From the NCBI GenBank assembly GCA_900545755.1, contig URAG01000036.1, forward strand, positions 1-21,775: a stretch of DNA of 21,775 nucleotides, in the 5' to 3' direction. The stretch comes from an uncultured Cloacibacillus sp. (GTDB lineage: Bacteria; Synergistota; Synergistia; Synergistales; Synergistaceae). Made by a program: the position numbers and the translations under genes. Below, one piece after another: positions 6,318-13,754 of the stretch. Positions within the stretch are counted from its first letter, which is position 1; every line of letters begins with the position of its first letter. The notes under the pieces were generated by a model that did no database searches, was not told the origin of the DNA, and worked only from the letters and a program-made list of their open reading frames with translations.

Positions 6318-6803
6318 GTGGCGTCGTCAAGTCTTACGAGAAAGATAGAGGAATATATCGGTCATCTTCTTGAAGAAAACGGAGGCGGAACGATCCTGCT
6401 TCGGCGGAAAGACCTTGCCGAGCATTTTGAATGTGTGCCTAGCCAGATAAATTATGTGCTCAGAAGCCGTTTCGCGCCCGAGAACGGATTCATAGTGGAG
6501 AGCCAGCGCGGAGGACACGGCTACATTCGCGTAGTGCAGCTGACATTTAAGAACTGTGACGAGGAGGCCGTACACCTAGAGGATCTTGTCGGCAACAAAA
6601 TTTCCGAGCAAGATTCACGCCGGCTGCTGATGAATCTCCAGAATAGGAAGATGCTTTCTCCGCGCGAGCGCCTTATCATAGAGGTCGCGCTGCGAGACCA
6701 AGAGGAAAACGGAAAAAACCTTTACGATATTTCAATACATAAAAGAGAAATCATGAGAGCGTCATTGCTGAAAAAATTGCTTACAAGCCTTGCGCTCAGC
6801 TAG
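6318..6803 (+). CDS. ctsR: CtsR, transcriptional repressor of class III heat-shock genes
   Basis: Dimeric winged-helix repressor of clp genes in Firmicutes. The protein shows the CtsR recognition-helix block AEHFECVPSQINYVLRSRF and the wing RGGHGYIRV (residues 64-72). The C-terminal domain carries the LSPRERLIIEVAL segment. I prefer the GTG at 6318 because GGAG (6306-6309) lies eight bases upstream and because it gives 161 residues starting just before LTRKIEEYI, in line with the 154-residue Bacillus protein. In-frame GTG 6309 and TTG 6258 would add 3 or 20 residues without family support. The wing has GGHG where Bacillus CtsR has a tetraglycine loop reported as its heat sensor. It is first in the operon with mcsA and clpC, the expected autoregulated arrangement. 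Confidence 0.92.
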   Translation: MASSSLTRKIEEYIGHLLEENGGGTILLRRKDLAEHFECVPSQINYVLRSRFAPENGFIVESQRGGHGYIRVVQLTFKNCDEEAVHLEDLVGNKISEQDSRRLLMNLQNRKMLSPRERLIIEVALRDQEENGKNLYDISIHKREIMRASLLKKLLTSLALS

Positions 6804-6816
6804 GAGGCGGGTATAT

Positions 6817-7314
6817 ATGCTGTGTGAACAATGCGGAACAAGACGGGCCGAAGTACACCTCGTCAAGGTTGTGAATGGGGAACGCCGTGTGCAGCACCTT
6901 TGCAGGGAATGCGCGGGAGAGTTTTTAAGTATGAACGACGTAACGAACCTCATGAAATTATCCTTCTCGGTGGAAGGGCTCATGGATATAGACGAGGCTT
7001 TCAGAGATCTTGTGATGCCGGCGCTTCGCGGCGCTTACGAGGATAAGAAGAAAAACAGACGCATCTGCCCGCACTGCGGCGGAGTGCTGCCAGATTCGAT
7101 GTTCGATCGTCAAGGCGAAACGGAGCCAGGAAATGCTCCCCACCAGGAAGAGGCGGAAAACAAGGTCATGACCGCCGAGGAGGAGATGGCGGCGCTTGAA
7201 AGCAAAATGCGCGAGGCGGTCAGGTCTGAAGATTACGAATATGCCGCGAAGCTCCGCGACAGGATAAGCGAACTGAAAAATTCTAACGATAGGAACGGAG
7301 AACGGAATATATAG
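6817..7314 (+). CDS. mcsA: McsA-like zinc-finger/UVR-motif protein (ClpC adaptor or regulator)
   Basis: A 165-residue soluble protein with CxxC pairs at C3-C6, C29-C32 and C84-C87, and a C-terminal UVR motif (about residues 120-154, ending YAAKLRDRISELK). In Bacillus, McsA binds zinc, activates the arginine kinase McsB and works with CtsR and ClpC. Two differences stand out: the usual fourth CxxC pair is absent, so the third pair has no obvious partner, and there is no mcsB between this gene and clpC. The ATG at 6817 has AGGAGG at 6802-6807, which overlaps the ctsR stop. An in-frame start at 6790 would lie inside ctsR and is not preferred. McsA is the best name from context and fold; its kinase-activating role is doubtful here. 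Confidence 0.85.
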   Translation: MLCEQCGTRRAEVHLVKVVNGERRVQHLCRECAGEFLSMNDVTNLMKLSFSVEGLMDIDEAFRDLVMPALRGAYEDKKKNRRICPHCGGVLPDSMFDRQGETEPGNAPHQEEAENKVMTAEEEMAALESKMREAVRSEDYEYAAKLRDRISELKNSNDRNGERNI

Positions 7315-9777
7315 ATGTGGCAGGATTTCACGGAACGCGGGAAACGCGTATTCCAGATGGCGCATAAAGAGGCCCTGAGAATGGGGCATGACGTCATAGG
7401 GACGGAGCACGTATTGCTGGCGCTGCTCTATGAGAACGACACGATAATTTCGCGCGTGCTGATGTATCACGGAACGTCGCCTGAGACCATAGTCAGCGAG
7501 ATAGAGCGCAACGCAGGCGTCGGTACGCCCTACTCGGAGGAGCGCGATCTCCCGACGAGCCAGCGCGTGAAAGTCGTCATGGATTTAGCGATGCGCGAAG
7601 CGCGGCGCATGGGCATGAACTATATCGGGACTGAGCATATATTCCTCGCAATCCTTGCGGAGCGCGAGGGGATGGCCGCTCAGGTGCTCGCGGCGCACGG
7701 AATGACGCTCGCAGGATGCCGCGCGCTTATCGCAGAGCTGCGGGAGGGAGGCCGCACGGTCGGCACCGGCGCCCCAAAGGAGCCGCGACAGAGTACACAG
7801 AGCTCAAAGCGAGAAACGCAGTCGAACACGCCTGTCGCCGACCAGCTCGCGACGGATTTGACAAAGCTGGCGGCGAAGGGCGAACTTGACCCCGTAATAG
7901 GTCGCGCGAAGGAGATTCAGCGAGTTGTGCAGATACTCTCGCGCCGCACTAAGAACAACCCGGTGCTTATAGGCGAACCGGGCGTCGGCAAGACCGCCGT
8001 CGCAGAAGGGCTTGCGCAGAGGATATTTTCTGGCGACATCCCAGAGGTGCTCAAAGGCAAGCGTGTAATGCAGCTCAACGTCGCGAACCTTGTCGCTGGG
8101 ACGAAATACCGCGGCGAGTTTGAAGAGCGTATGAGGCGGCTTGTAAAAGAGATACGCGAGACGAAGGGGATAATACTCTTCATAGACGAGATACATACGA
8201 TAGTCGGCGCCGGCGGGGCTGAGGGCGCTGTGGACGCGGCAAATATTTTGAAGCCGAGTCTCGCGCGCGGCGACTTCCAGGTAATCGGAGCTACGACGAT
8301 CAACGAATACAGAAAGTATATAGAAAAAGACGCCGCGCTCGAGCGCCGCTTCCAGCCGGTGCAGGTGGACGAGCCGTCAGTCGAAGAAACCGTGATGATA
8401 CTCAAAGGCCTACGTGAAAGATACGAGCAGCATCACCGCGTCCATATAACGGACGCTGCGCTTGAAGCCGCGGCCTCTCTCTCGAAACGCTACGTCACAG
8501 ATAGATTTCTTCCGGACAAGGCGATAGACCTGATAGACGAAGCTTCGGCGCGGGCGCGCATAAAAACTCTTGAAGCGCCGGAGGAGCTTAAAGCCCTCGA
8601 AAGAAGTATCGGCGACCTTCGTAAAGAGAAGGAAGAGGCCGCAGCGGCGCAGGAGTTTGAGAAAGCCGCATATCTACGCGACGAGGAACGCAAGGCGAAA
8701 GAGCAGAGCGAGCAGTGGCGCAGGGAATGGACTGAAAAACAGAATAAAATCCATCCCGAGATAAAGGCTGAGGACATCGCCGAAATCATAGCGGAAAGCA
8801 CAGGAATCCCTGTGACGCAGCTAACGGAGGAGGAAAGCCGCCGCTTGCTGCGAATGGAAGACGAGCTAAGAAAGCGCGTAATTGGGCAGGACGAGGCGCT
8901 CCATGCAGTCGCGCGCGCAGTGCGCCGCGCGAGAAGCGGAATGAAAGATCCGAAGCGCCCGGTAGGCAGCTTTTTGTTCCTCGGCCCGACCGGCGTCGGC
9001 AAGACGGAGCTCGCCCGTTCGCTTGCGGAATTCTTGTTCGGCAGCGAAGAAGCGATGATAAGGATAGACATGAGCGAATACATGGAGCGCCATGAAGCCG
9101 CGAAGCTCATCGGCGCGCCGCCAGGCTACGTCGGATTCGAAGAGGGAGGCAAACTCACGGAGGCAATACGCCGCCGTCCATACTCTGTAGTGCTGTTCGA
9201 CGAGATAGAAAAGGCGCATCCAGACGTATTCAACGTAATGCTTCAGCTCCTGGAGGACGGGAGGCTGACGGATGGTAAGGGCCATGTCAGCGACTTCCGG
9301 AACTGCGTCGTGATAATGACGAGCAACGTCGGCGTCACAGAGAATATGCGCACGCGCGCACTCGGCTTCGGCGGAGCGGAAGATGCCGGCGCGGCAGATA
9401 GGCGCAAAATGCGCGAGACCGTCACTGAGGCGGCGCGCAAGGCGTTCCGCCCCGAGTTCCTCAACAGGATAGACGAGATACTCGTATTCGATCCGCTCGG
9501 CAAAGACGAGCTGCTTCGGATAATCGACATAATGCTCGGCGAAGTGGAGAAGCGCGCGCTTGAAAACGGCGTCGTGATAGAGGCAGATGAAAGCGCGAAA
9601 AAATTCATCCTTGACAAGGGTTACGACCCTAAGTACGGCGCACGCCCGCTGCGCAGAACTATACAGCGCATGGTCGAGGACGAAATATCGAACAGGCTTC
9701 TCGAAGGAGAGATCGGAGCGGGCGACAGAATAAAAGTTGCGTCGGACGGAGAAAAGCTGGAATTTACGAAAATTTAA
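7315..9777 (+). CDS. clpC: ClpC, AAA+ unfoldase subunit of the ClpCP protease
   Basis: Hexameric ATPase that unfolds proteins and feeds them to ClpP. At 820 residues it is full length. In order it has the double N-terminal Clp repeat ([20 protein letters not shown] and a second copy), AAA-1 with Walker A GEPGVGKT (220-227), Walker B D291-E292 and pore loop [10 protein letters not shown], a UVR-bearing middle domain (about 420-465), AAA-2 with Walker A GPTGVGKT (557-564) and Walker B D629-E630, the ClpP-docking LGF (683-685), and the C-terminal [16 protein letters not shown]. The middle domain distinguishes ClpC from ClpA and ClpB. The ATG follows the mcsA stop with no gap, and the ribosome-binding site is modest (GGAACGGAG), suggesting coupling. 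No radA/disA cluster follows; a terminator ends the operon. clpP is not in the window. Confidence 0.97.
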   Translation: MWQDFTERGKRVFQMAHKEALRMGHDVIGTEHVLLALLYENDTIISRVLMYHGTSPETIVSEIERNAGVGTPYSEERDLPTSQRVKVVMDLAMREARRMGMNYIGTEHIFLAILAEREGMAAQVLAAHGMTLAGCRALIAELREGGRTVGTGAPKEPRQSTQSSKRETQSNTPVADQLATDLTKLAAKGELDPVIGRAKEIQRVVQILSRRTKNNPVLIGEPGVGKTAVAEGLAQRIFSGDIPEVLKGKRVMQLNVANLVAGTKYRGEFEERMRRLVKEIRETKGIILFIDEIHTIVGAGGAEGAVDAANILKPSLARGDFQVIGATTINEYRKYIEKDAALERRFQPVQVDEPSVEETVMILKGLRERYEQHHRVHITDAALEAAASLSKRYVTDRFLPDKAIDLIDEASARARIKTLEAPEELKALERSIGDLRKEKEEAAAAQEFEKAAYLRDEERKAKEQSEQWRREWTEKQNKIHPEIKAEDIAEIIAESTGIPVTQLTEEESRRLLRMEDELRKRVIGQDEALHAVARAVRRARSGMKDPKRPVGSFLFLGPTGVGKTELARSLAEFLFGSEEAMIRIDMSEYMERHEAAKLIGAPPGYVGFEEGGKLTEAIRRRPYSVVLFDEIEKAHPDVFNVMLQLLEDGRLTDGKGHVSDFRNCVVIMTSNVGVTENMRTRALGFGGAEDAGAADRRKMRETVTEAARKAFRPEFLNRIDEILVFDPLGKDELLRIIDIMLGEVEKRALENGVVIEADESAKKFILDKGYDPKYGARPLRRTIQRMVEDEISNRLLEGEIGAGDRIKVASDGEKLEFTKI

Positions 9778-9798
9778 CGGCTCGTAGGAAAACGCGCG

Positions 9799-9838
9799 AA
9801 GAATTCGAGAGGGCGCACCTTCTCGGATTCTTTTTTTT
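9799..9838 (+). terminator. Rho-independent terminator of the ctsR-mcsA-clpC operon
   Basis: A 12-pair stem (AAGAATTCGAGA at 9799-9810 with TCTCGGATTCTT at 9821-9832, one U-G pair) closes a 10-base loop and continues into eight T residues (9831-9838). A 10-bp palindrome ATGCTAGCAT (9839-9848) follows immediately. Confidence 0.93.
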
Positions 9839-9891
9839 ATGCTAGCATATCCGCGTCAAAAGACTAATTGTGCACCAAGGGGGATTCTTTA

Positions 9892-10887
9892 ATGTTTGGA
9901 AAGAAAAAAATCGCCGCTGCGATAACGGCCGCCTTCTGCCTCGCGACATTCGCTGACGCCGGCTTCGCTGCGGAAGAGGGCAAAGCGCCGGAAGCGAAGA
10001 CAGTCGTTACGGTGGGGAACGAAACTCTGAGCGACAAGGAGATGCTGCAGCTTCTTCAGAGCAGCGCGAACGGCAATATCATGATGGTCGGCCTCATGCT
10101 CACGCAGTCGACGCTCGCAGACAGGACCGAAATGGCTAACCAGATGGCCGACACGATGCTCTTCGCCGAAGGCGCGCGCCTTGACGGACTGACGGAGCGC
10201 GAGGACATAACATTCAAACTTAAATGGCAGAGGATACAGCTTCTCGTCGAAGCCTATATCAACGAACGCAGTCAGAAATGGGACATGAGCGAGAAAGCGA
10301 TGAAAAACTACTACAACTCGCACAAGGACGAGTTTGTGCAGGCTGAGGGCGCGCACGTGCGTCATATCCTCACAGATACGGAAAGCAAAGCGACCGACGC
10401 GATTCTCGATATTTATAAAAACAAGGACTTTGCGAAGACTGCTGAAAAATTCAGCCGCGACACGACGACGGCCGCGCGCGGCGGAGACCTCGGCTGGGTT
10501 GAAAAAGGAATGATGCCAGAGCCGCTCGGCTCCGCCATCGAAAAAGCGCAGCTCAAGTCTCTTTCGGCACCGGTCAAGACTAACCTAGGATGGCACGTCT
10601 TCGAGGTGCTCGAACGCCGCCCTGCAAAGCAGCTGACGTTCGACGAAGCGCGCAACGAAGTGGGGCAGCGCCTCCAGATGTACTATATCGACGAAGATCT
10701 TAAGGCTCTTCGCGAAAAGCTCAAAGTCCAAGTGAACGAAGAAGCGCTGGAGAATCTTGCTGGCATTCCCGCTGCGCCGTCAGAAGAGCCGAAGCTACAG
10801 CTTCCGGATAAAAACGCAGAGCCTGTTTCGGACGGCGTAGCGCCGCATGAAAGCGAACCCGCTTCAAAGGATATAACGGAGAATTAG
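9892..10887 (+). CDS. Exported parvulin-type peptidyl-prolyl isomerase (PpiC/PrsA/SurA-like foldase)
   Basis: A 331-residue secreted protein. The N-terminus (MFGKKKIAAAITAAFCLA, cleavage likely near GFAA/EE) is a Sec signal peptide. Cys16 is preceded by Phe and does not make a lipobox, so it is probably not a PrsA lipoprotein. Residues 30-150 form a SurA/PrsA-like helical chaperone region. The parvulin rotamase domain spans about 154-243 (AHVRHIL, FSRDTTTAARGGDLGWVEKG, LGWHVFEVLERR). The tail is acidic and Pro/Glu-rich. I chose ATG 9892 because AAGGGGGA lies seven bases upstream and the signal peptide begins there; an in-frame start at 9868 has neither. It is a single gene between the clpC terminator and a hairpin. 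Its likely job is folding of exported or outer-membrane proteins. Confidence 0.92.
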   Translation: MFGKKKIAAAITAAFCLATFADAGFAAEEGKAPEAKTVVTVGNETLSDKEMLQLLQSSANGNIMMVGLMLTQSTLADRTEMANQMADTMLFAEGARLDGLTEREDITFKLKWQRIQLLVEAYINERSQKWDMSEKAMKNYYNSHKDEFVQAEGAHVRHILTDTESKATDAILDIYKNKDFAKTAEKFSRDTTTAARGGDLGWVEKGMMPEPLGSAIEKAQLKSLSAPVKTNLGWHVFEVLERRPAKQLTFDEARNEVGQRLQMYYIDEDLKALREKLKVQVNEEALENLAGIPAAPSEEPKLQLPDKNAEPVSDGVAPHESEPASKDITEN

Positions 10888-10906
10888 CGAGACAAAAGTA
10901 AATTTT

Positions 10907-10951
10907 CAAACGTAAAGCCCGGCTGCTTTTCGCGGCCGGGCTTTACGTTTG
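10907..10951 (+). terminator. 17-bp perfect hairpin, probable terminator of the isomerase gene
   Basis: CAAACGTAAAGCCCGGC (10907-10923) pairs perfectly with its reverse complement at 10935-10951 around an 11-base loop. The 3' arm carries CTTTACGTTTG rather than a clean T run, so termination may rely on stem strength. AAAATTT on the 5' side would give a T-rich tail on the opposite strand as well. Confidence 0.7.
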
Positions 10952-10970
10952 CAGCCCGCGCGCGGCGCTT

Positions 10971-10979
10971 TGGTATAAT
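10971..10979 (+). promoter_or_regulatory. Extended -10 promoter of the MscS-family gene
   Basis: TGG-TATAAT is a perfect -10 (10974-10979) with the TGn extension. No acceptable -35 lies 16-18 bp upstream, where GC-rich sequence and the preceding hairpin arm sit. Transcription should begin near 10986, 16 or 31 bases before the two possible starts. Confidence 0.6.
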
Positions 10980-11001
10980 AAGCGCAAGACGACGCGGAAA
11001 T

Positions 11002-11988
11002 ATGGAGGCGTGGATATTGTCGGTTTTCTCGGAGCTCGTAAAGCGCATGCCGCTTTCCAACGGTGAAGCGATCGCAGAATTTATTTTGAAGAACATGGCG
11101 ACGATAGTGCTCGTCGTTTTTACGTTGTCCCTTTGGTGCTTTCTGGACAATCTGGTAAAGCGCGTGTTGCGCCATCTCTTCCGCATGGCTGAGGAACGTG
11201 CGAAGCAGTCGATGCGCGGCAAGGACGAAACACGCCGCGACATGGTCATATACAGGATGGCGACACTGCGGCAGCTGACTATGCAGCTTGCACGCGCCGC
11301 GCTCGGCCTAGCGATGTGCTTTGCCTTGCTTGCATCAGTAGGCATCAACATCCGCCCCGTCCTCGCCGGTATCGGAATAGCCGGACTTGGAATTTCTCTT
11401 GCGGCACAGAGCCTTATAAAAGACGTAATAAACGGCGTGCTGATAGTCGTAGAAGATCAGTATAACGTCAACGATTGGGTGCGGATCGGCAGCTTCGAGG
11501 GAACTGTAGAGCTCTTTACCTTGCGTCTCACACGGCTCCGCAGTCTTGAAGGCAATCTTATCATGATACCGAACAGCACTATACAAAATGTCATTAACTA
11601 CACCAAGGACTGGTCGTATTCCGCAATATATGTGACGATACCATACGAGGCTGACTACCAGAAGGCGAAAGAAATCATGCTTACGCTTGCAGAGGAGACA
11701 ATCTCTAGAGGAGATCCACAAATATACGGGCAGTATTCATTTAGCGGAATCACGGACTACGTCCCAGACGGCGTAAAATTCCGCTGTCTCATCAAAACTG
11801 CGCCTGGGTATCAATGGAAGGTCGGCTATGGATTCCGAGAAGAGCTTCGCGCGCGCTATAATAGTGCGGGGATTAAATTCTCCTATCCAGCTGTCAGCAA
11901 CTACGTCGGGTCACAGCCACCGCGTCCTGCCTCCGCCGCGCCAGCGGCGCAGCGGCCGGAAAGCAGTTCGGAGGGCAAGCTTCGTTAA
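11002..11988 (+). CDS. MscS-family mechanosensitive ion channel
   Basis: Small-conductance mechanosensitive channel that releases solutes on hypo-osmotic shock; inner-membrane heptamer in the known family. The 328 residues show three hydrophobic segments: about 25-52, 90-113, and the pore-lining helix 115-140 with the Gly/Ala pattern GIGIAGLGISLAAQSLIKD. The beta domain follows (VEDQYNVNDWVRIGSFEGTV, then PNSTIQNVINYT), and the alpha/beta C-terminal domain ends in a Pro/Ala/Ser-rich tail. Two starts are possible. ATG 11002 has only a weak upstream purine stretch. TTG 11017 has GGAGG at 11004-11008, eight bases upstream, so the ATG codon may really be part of the ribosome-binding site. The difference is five residues. 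The gene is monocistronic. Confidence 0.93.
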   Translation: MEAWILSVFSELVKRMPLSNGEAIAEFILKNMATIVLVVFTLSLWCFLDNLVKRVLRHLFRMAEERAKQSMRGKDETRRDMVIYRMATLRQLTMQLARAALGLAMCFALLASVGINIRPVLAGIGIAGLGISLAAQSLIKDVINGVLIVVEDQYNVNDWVRIGSFEGTVELFTLRLTRLRSLEGNLIMIPNSTIQNVINYTKDWSYSAIYVTIPYEADYQKAKEIMLTLAEETISRGDPQIYGQYSFSGITDYVPDGVKFRCLIKTAPGYQWKVGYGFREELRARYNSAGIKFSYPAVSNYVGSQPPRPASAAPAAQRPESSSEGKLR

Positions 11989-12013
11989 AAATCCAACAAA
12001 TCAGAACGTTGTC

Positions 12014-12040
12014 GCGCGGCCAGCCTGGCCGCGCTTTCTG
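12014..12040 (+). terminator. GC-rich hairpin, probable terminator after the MscS gene
   Basis: GCGCGGCCA (12014-12022) and TGGCCGCGC (12026-12034) form a perfect 9-bp stem with a three-base loop, followed by TTTCT. The T run is short but the stem is very stable. Confidence 0.7.
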
Positions 12041-12378
12041 CTGCATTCACCCTTCAATGGCATTGTTCATGTTTCCACATAGACGAAAGCAGGCAACGCA
12101 GCGGCCTACTGTTTTCCTCATGCATTTAAGCTTTTTATAAGCTTGCTTTAAAAATATAAGCTGCTGAAAATTATCTTGTATGCATACATATAGGCATCAT
12201 GTATTATCAAATCCAGCAAAATGCACACTATGACAATATAAATCCTTATTTGTAAAATAATAGGTCTATAGTCTTAATTATGTTTACCGCTTTATATTTC
12301 AAAGCGTTGCAGATTGGACTGCTAAAGGTTAATGTGTTGCGTAGTGGAATAAAGTGGCATAAAGTGGGGGTATTATGA
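12041..12378 (+). other. AT-rich intergenic region upstream of the dcw cluster
   Basis: About 340 bp without a gene, strikingly AT-rich compared with its neighbours. It must hold the main promoter of the cell-division cluster. It contains AAGCTT-TTTAT-AAGCTT (12128-12144), the perfect palindrome TGTATGCATACA (12177-12188), and a modest promoter candidate: TTGCAG (12307-12312), 17-bp spacer, TAATGT (12330-12335). The MraZ box array occupies the 3' end, so a repressor bound there would sit over or just downstream of that candidate. Confidence 0.5.
12333..12372 (+). promoter_or_regulatory. MraZ-box array (10-bp direct repeats) in front of mraZ
   Basis: Three consecutive 10-bp units, AGTGGAATAA (12343), AGTGGCATAA (12353) and AGTGGGGGTA (12363), share AGTGG at exact 10-bp spacing. 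A poorer fourth unit, TGTGTTGCGT, begins at 12333. This matches the MraZ operators described in other bacteria (TGGG-type repeats with a 10-bp period in E. coli; AAAGTGG-type in Mollicutes). The last unit supplies the G-rich ribosome-binding site of mraZ, eight bases before its ATG. Confidence 0.85.
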
Positions 12379-12804
12379 ATGCTGGTGGGAAGCTACAACC
12401 ACAAGATCGACAGTAAGGGCAGAACTGTCTTGCCCGCCAAGTTCCGTGGGGAACTCGGTTCGTCGGTCGTGGCCACCATCGGCATAGACCGCTGCATCGC
12501 TCTTTATCCCGTCCCGCGCTGGGAGGAACTTCTTGAAAAGCTTAAAGACCTCTCTTCGTTCAAGAAAAAGGCGCGCGACTTTCGCCGCGTTTTGCTATCA
12601 ATGGCTACGGAGCAGGAAATAGACGGAGCAGGACGCATCCTTGTGCCGCAGATGCTGCGCGACTACGCTGGGGCGGATGTCGAGGTCACTCTCATAGGCG
12701 CTGAGGACCATCTTGAGATTTGGGATACGGTGAAGTGGGAAGAGCACCGCGCCGAAGTTCTCGCTGATTTCAGCGACATGGCCGAGGAGCTTGAGGAAAT
12801 ATGA
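12379..12804 (+). CDS. mraZ: MraZ, transcriptional regulator of the dcw cluster
   Basis: Ring-forming DNA-binding protein with two SpoVT/AbrB-type domains that usually represses its own operon. The 141 residues are of normal length. The two swapped-hairpin motifs are visible as DSKGRTVLPAKFR (from residue 11) and IDGAGRILVPQ (from residue 81), each with the DxxGR core. The ATG at 12379 begins MLVGSYNHKID, the canonical MraZ N-terminus. A second ATG at 12375 is out of frame. The start sits directly behind the AGTGG repeat array. The stop overlaps the rsmH start as ATGA. Confidence 0.96.
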   Translation: MLVGSYNHKIDSKGRTVLPAKFRGELGSSVVATIGIDRCIALYPVPRWEELLEKLKDLSSFKKKARDFRRVLLSMATEQEIDGAGRILVPQMLRDYAGADVEVTLIGAEDHLEIWDTVKWEEHRAEVLADFSDMAEELEEI

Positions 12805-13754
12805 AAGAGCATGTTTCTGTAATGCTTGACGAAGTTCTGGCCGCCGCGGCATCGCTTGATAAGCTGGATGTTTTCGTTGACGCGACTCTCGGCTTGGCGG
12901 GGCATAGTTCGCGCATACTCGAAGCACATCATGACGCAAAGCTCTACGGTTTCGACCAGGACGCCGAGGCGCGCGAGATCGCTGCTGAACGGCTCGCTCC
13001 GTTCGCTGGACGATGGACGATAGTCGCAGATAACTTCCGCCATATCGCGGAGCTTACTGACGAGCCTGATTTCGCTGGGGCGGACGCCGTGCTCTTCGAC
13101 CTTGGGGTTTCAAATTTGCAGCTCACCGAGGCGGAGCGGGGATTTTCGTTCCAGAACGACGGGCCTCTCGACATGAGGATGAACGCGGAGTCCGGGGCCG
13201 AAGGACGGACTGCGGCTGACATTCTCTCTGAGACCGATATAGCGGGGCTGACCGCTATATTCAGAGACTACGGCGAAGAGCGTTATGCATTTCAGATAGC
13301 GAAGGGAATAGTCAGAAATCGCGAACAAGGCGGCACGCTGACGACGACCTCGGAGCTCGTAGAGTTGATACGAAAAATACTTCCAGCGCCGGTGCAGCGC
13401 AGGATGGGCGGACATCCCGCGCGCCGCGTTTTTCAGGCGCTGCGCATAGCGGTGAACGACGAGATGGGGGCGCTCGACGAGGCGCTCGACGGCGCTCTCT
13501 CGATACTGAATCCGGGCGGGAAGATAATCGTCATCTCGTATCATTCGCTCGAAGACCGGATGGTGAAGCACCGGTTCAGAAAATGGAAGGAAGACGGCGC
13601 GGGAGAACCGAACCCGAGAAAAGCACTTCTTCCAACCGAGGAAGAAACCGAGCTGAATCACAAATCACGTAGCGCGAAGATGCGGATATTCCAGAAATTC
13701 GATGACGAGAACGACGAAGAGGAGGGAACGAAAGATGCGCAGGAACGGCCATAA
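12801..13754 (+). CDS. rsmH: RsmH (MraW), 16S rRNA (cytosine-1402-N4)-methyltransferase
   Basis: SAM-dependent methyltransferase that modifies C1402 in the ribosomal P site. The 317 residues fit the family length. N-terminal HVSVMLDEVL, SAM-binding motif I VDATLGLAGHS (residues 26-36), the LFDLGVSNLQLTEAERGFSF block, the RRVFQALRIAVNDE segment and the closing ISYHSLEDRMVKHRFR are all present. Motif I reads LGLAGHS where many homologs have a run of glycines. The ATG at 12801 overlaps the mraZ stop by four bases. The 3' end overlaps the next gene by 20 bases, which is where that gene's GGAGGG ribosome-binding site also lies. Confidence 0.97.
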   Translation: MKEHVSVMLDEVLAAAASLDKLDVFVDATLGLAGHSSRILEAHHDAKLYGFDQDAEAREIAAERLAPFAGRWTIVADNFRHIAELTDEPDFAGADAVLFDLGVSNLQLTEAERGFSFQNDGPLDMRMNAESGAEGRTAADILSETDIAGLTAIFRDYGEERYAFQIAKGIVRNREQGGTLTTTSELVELIRKILPAPVQRRMGGHPARRVFQALRIAVNDEMGALDEALDGALSILNPGGKIIVISYHSLEDRMVKHRFRKWKEDGAGEPNPRKALLPTEEETELNHKSRSAKMRIFQKFDDENDEEEGTKDAQERP

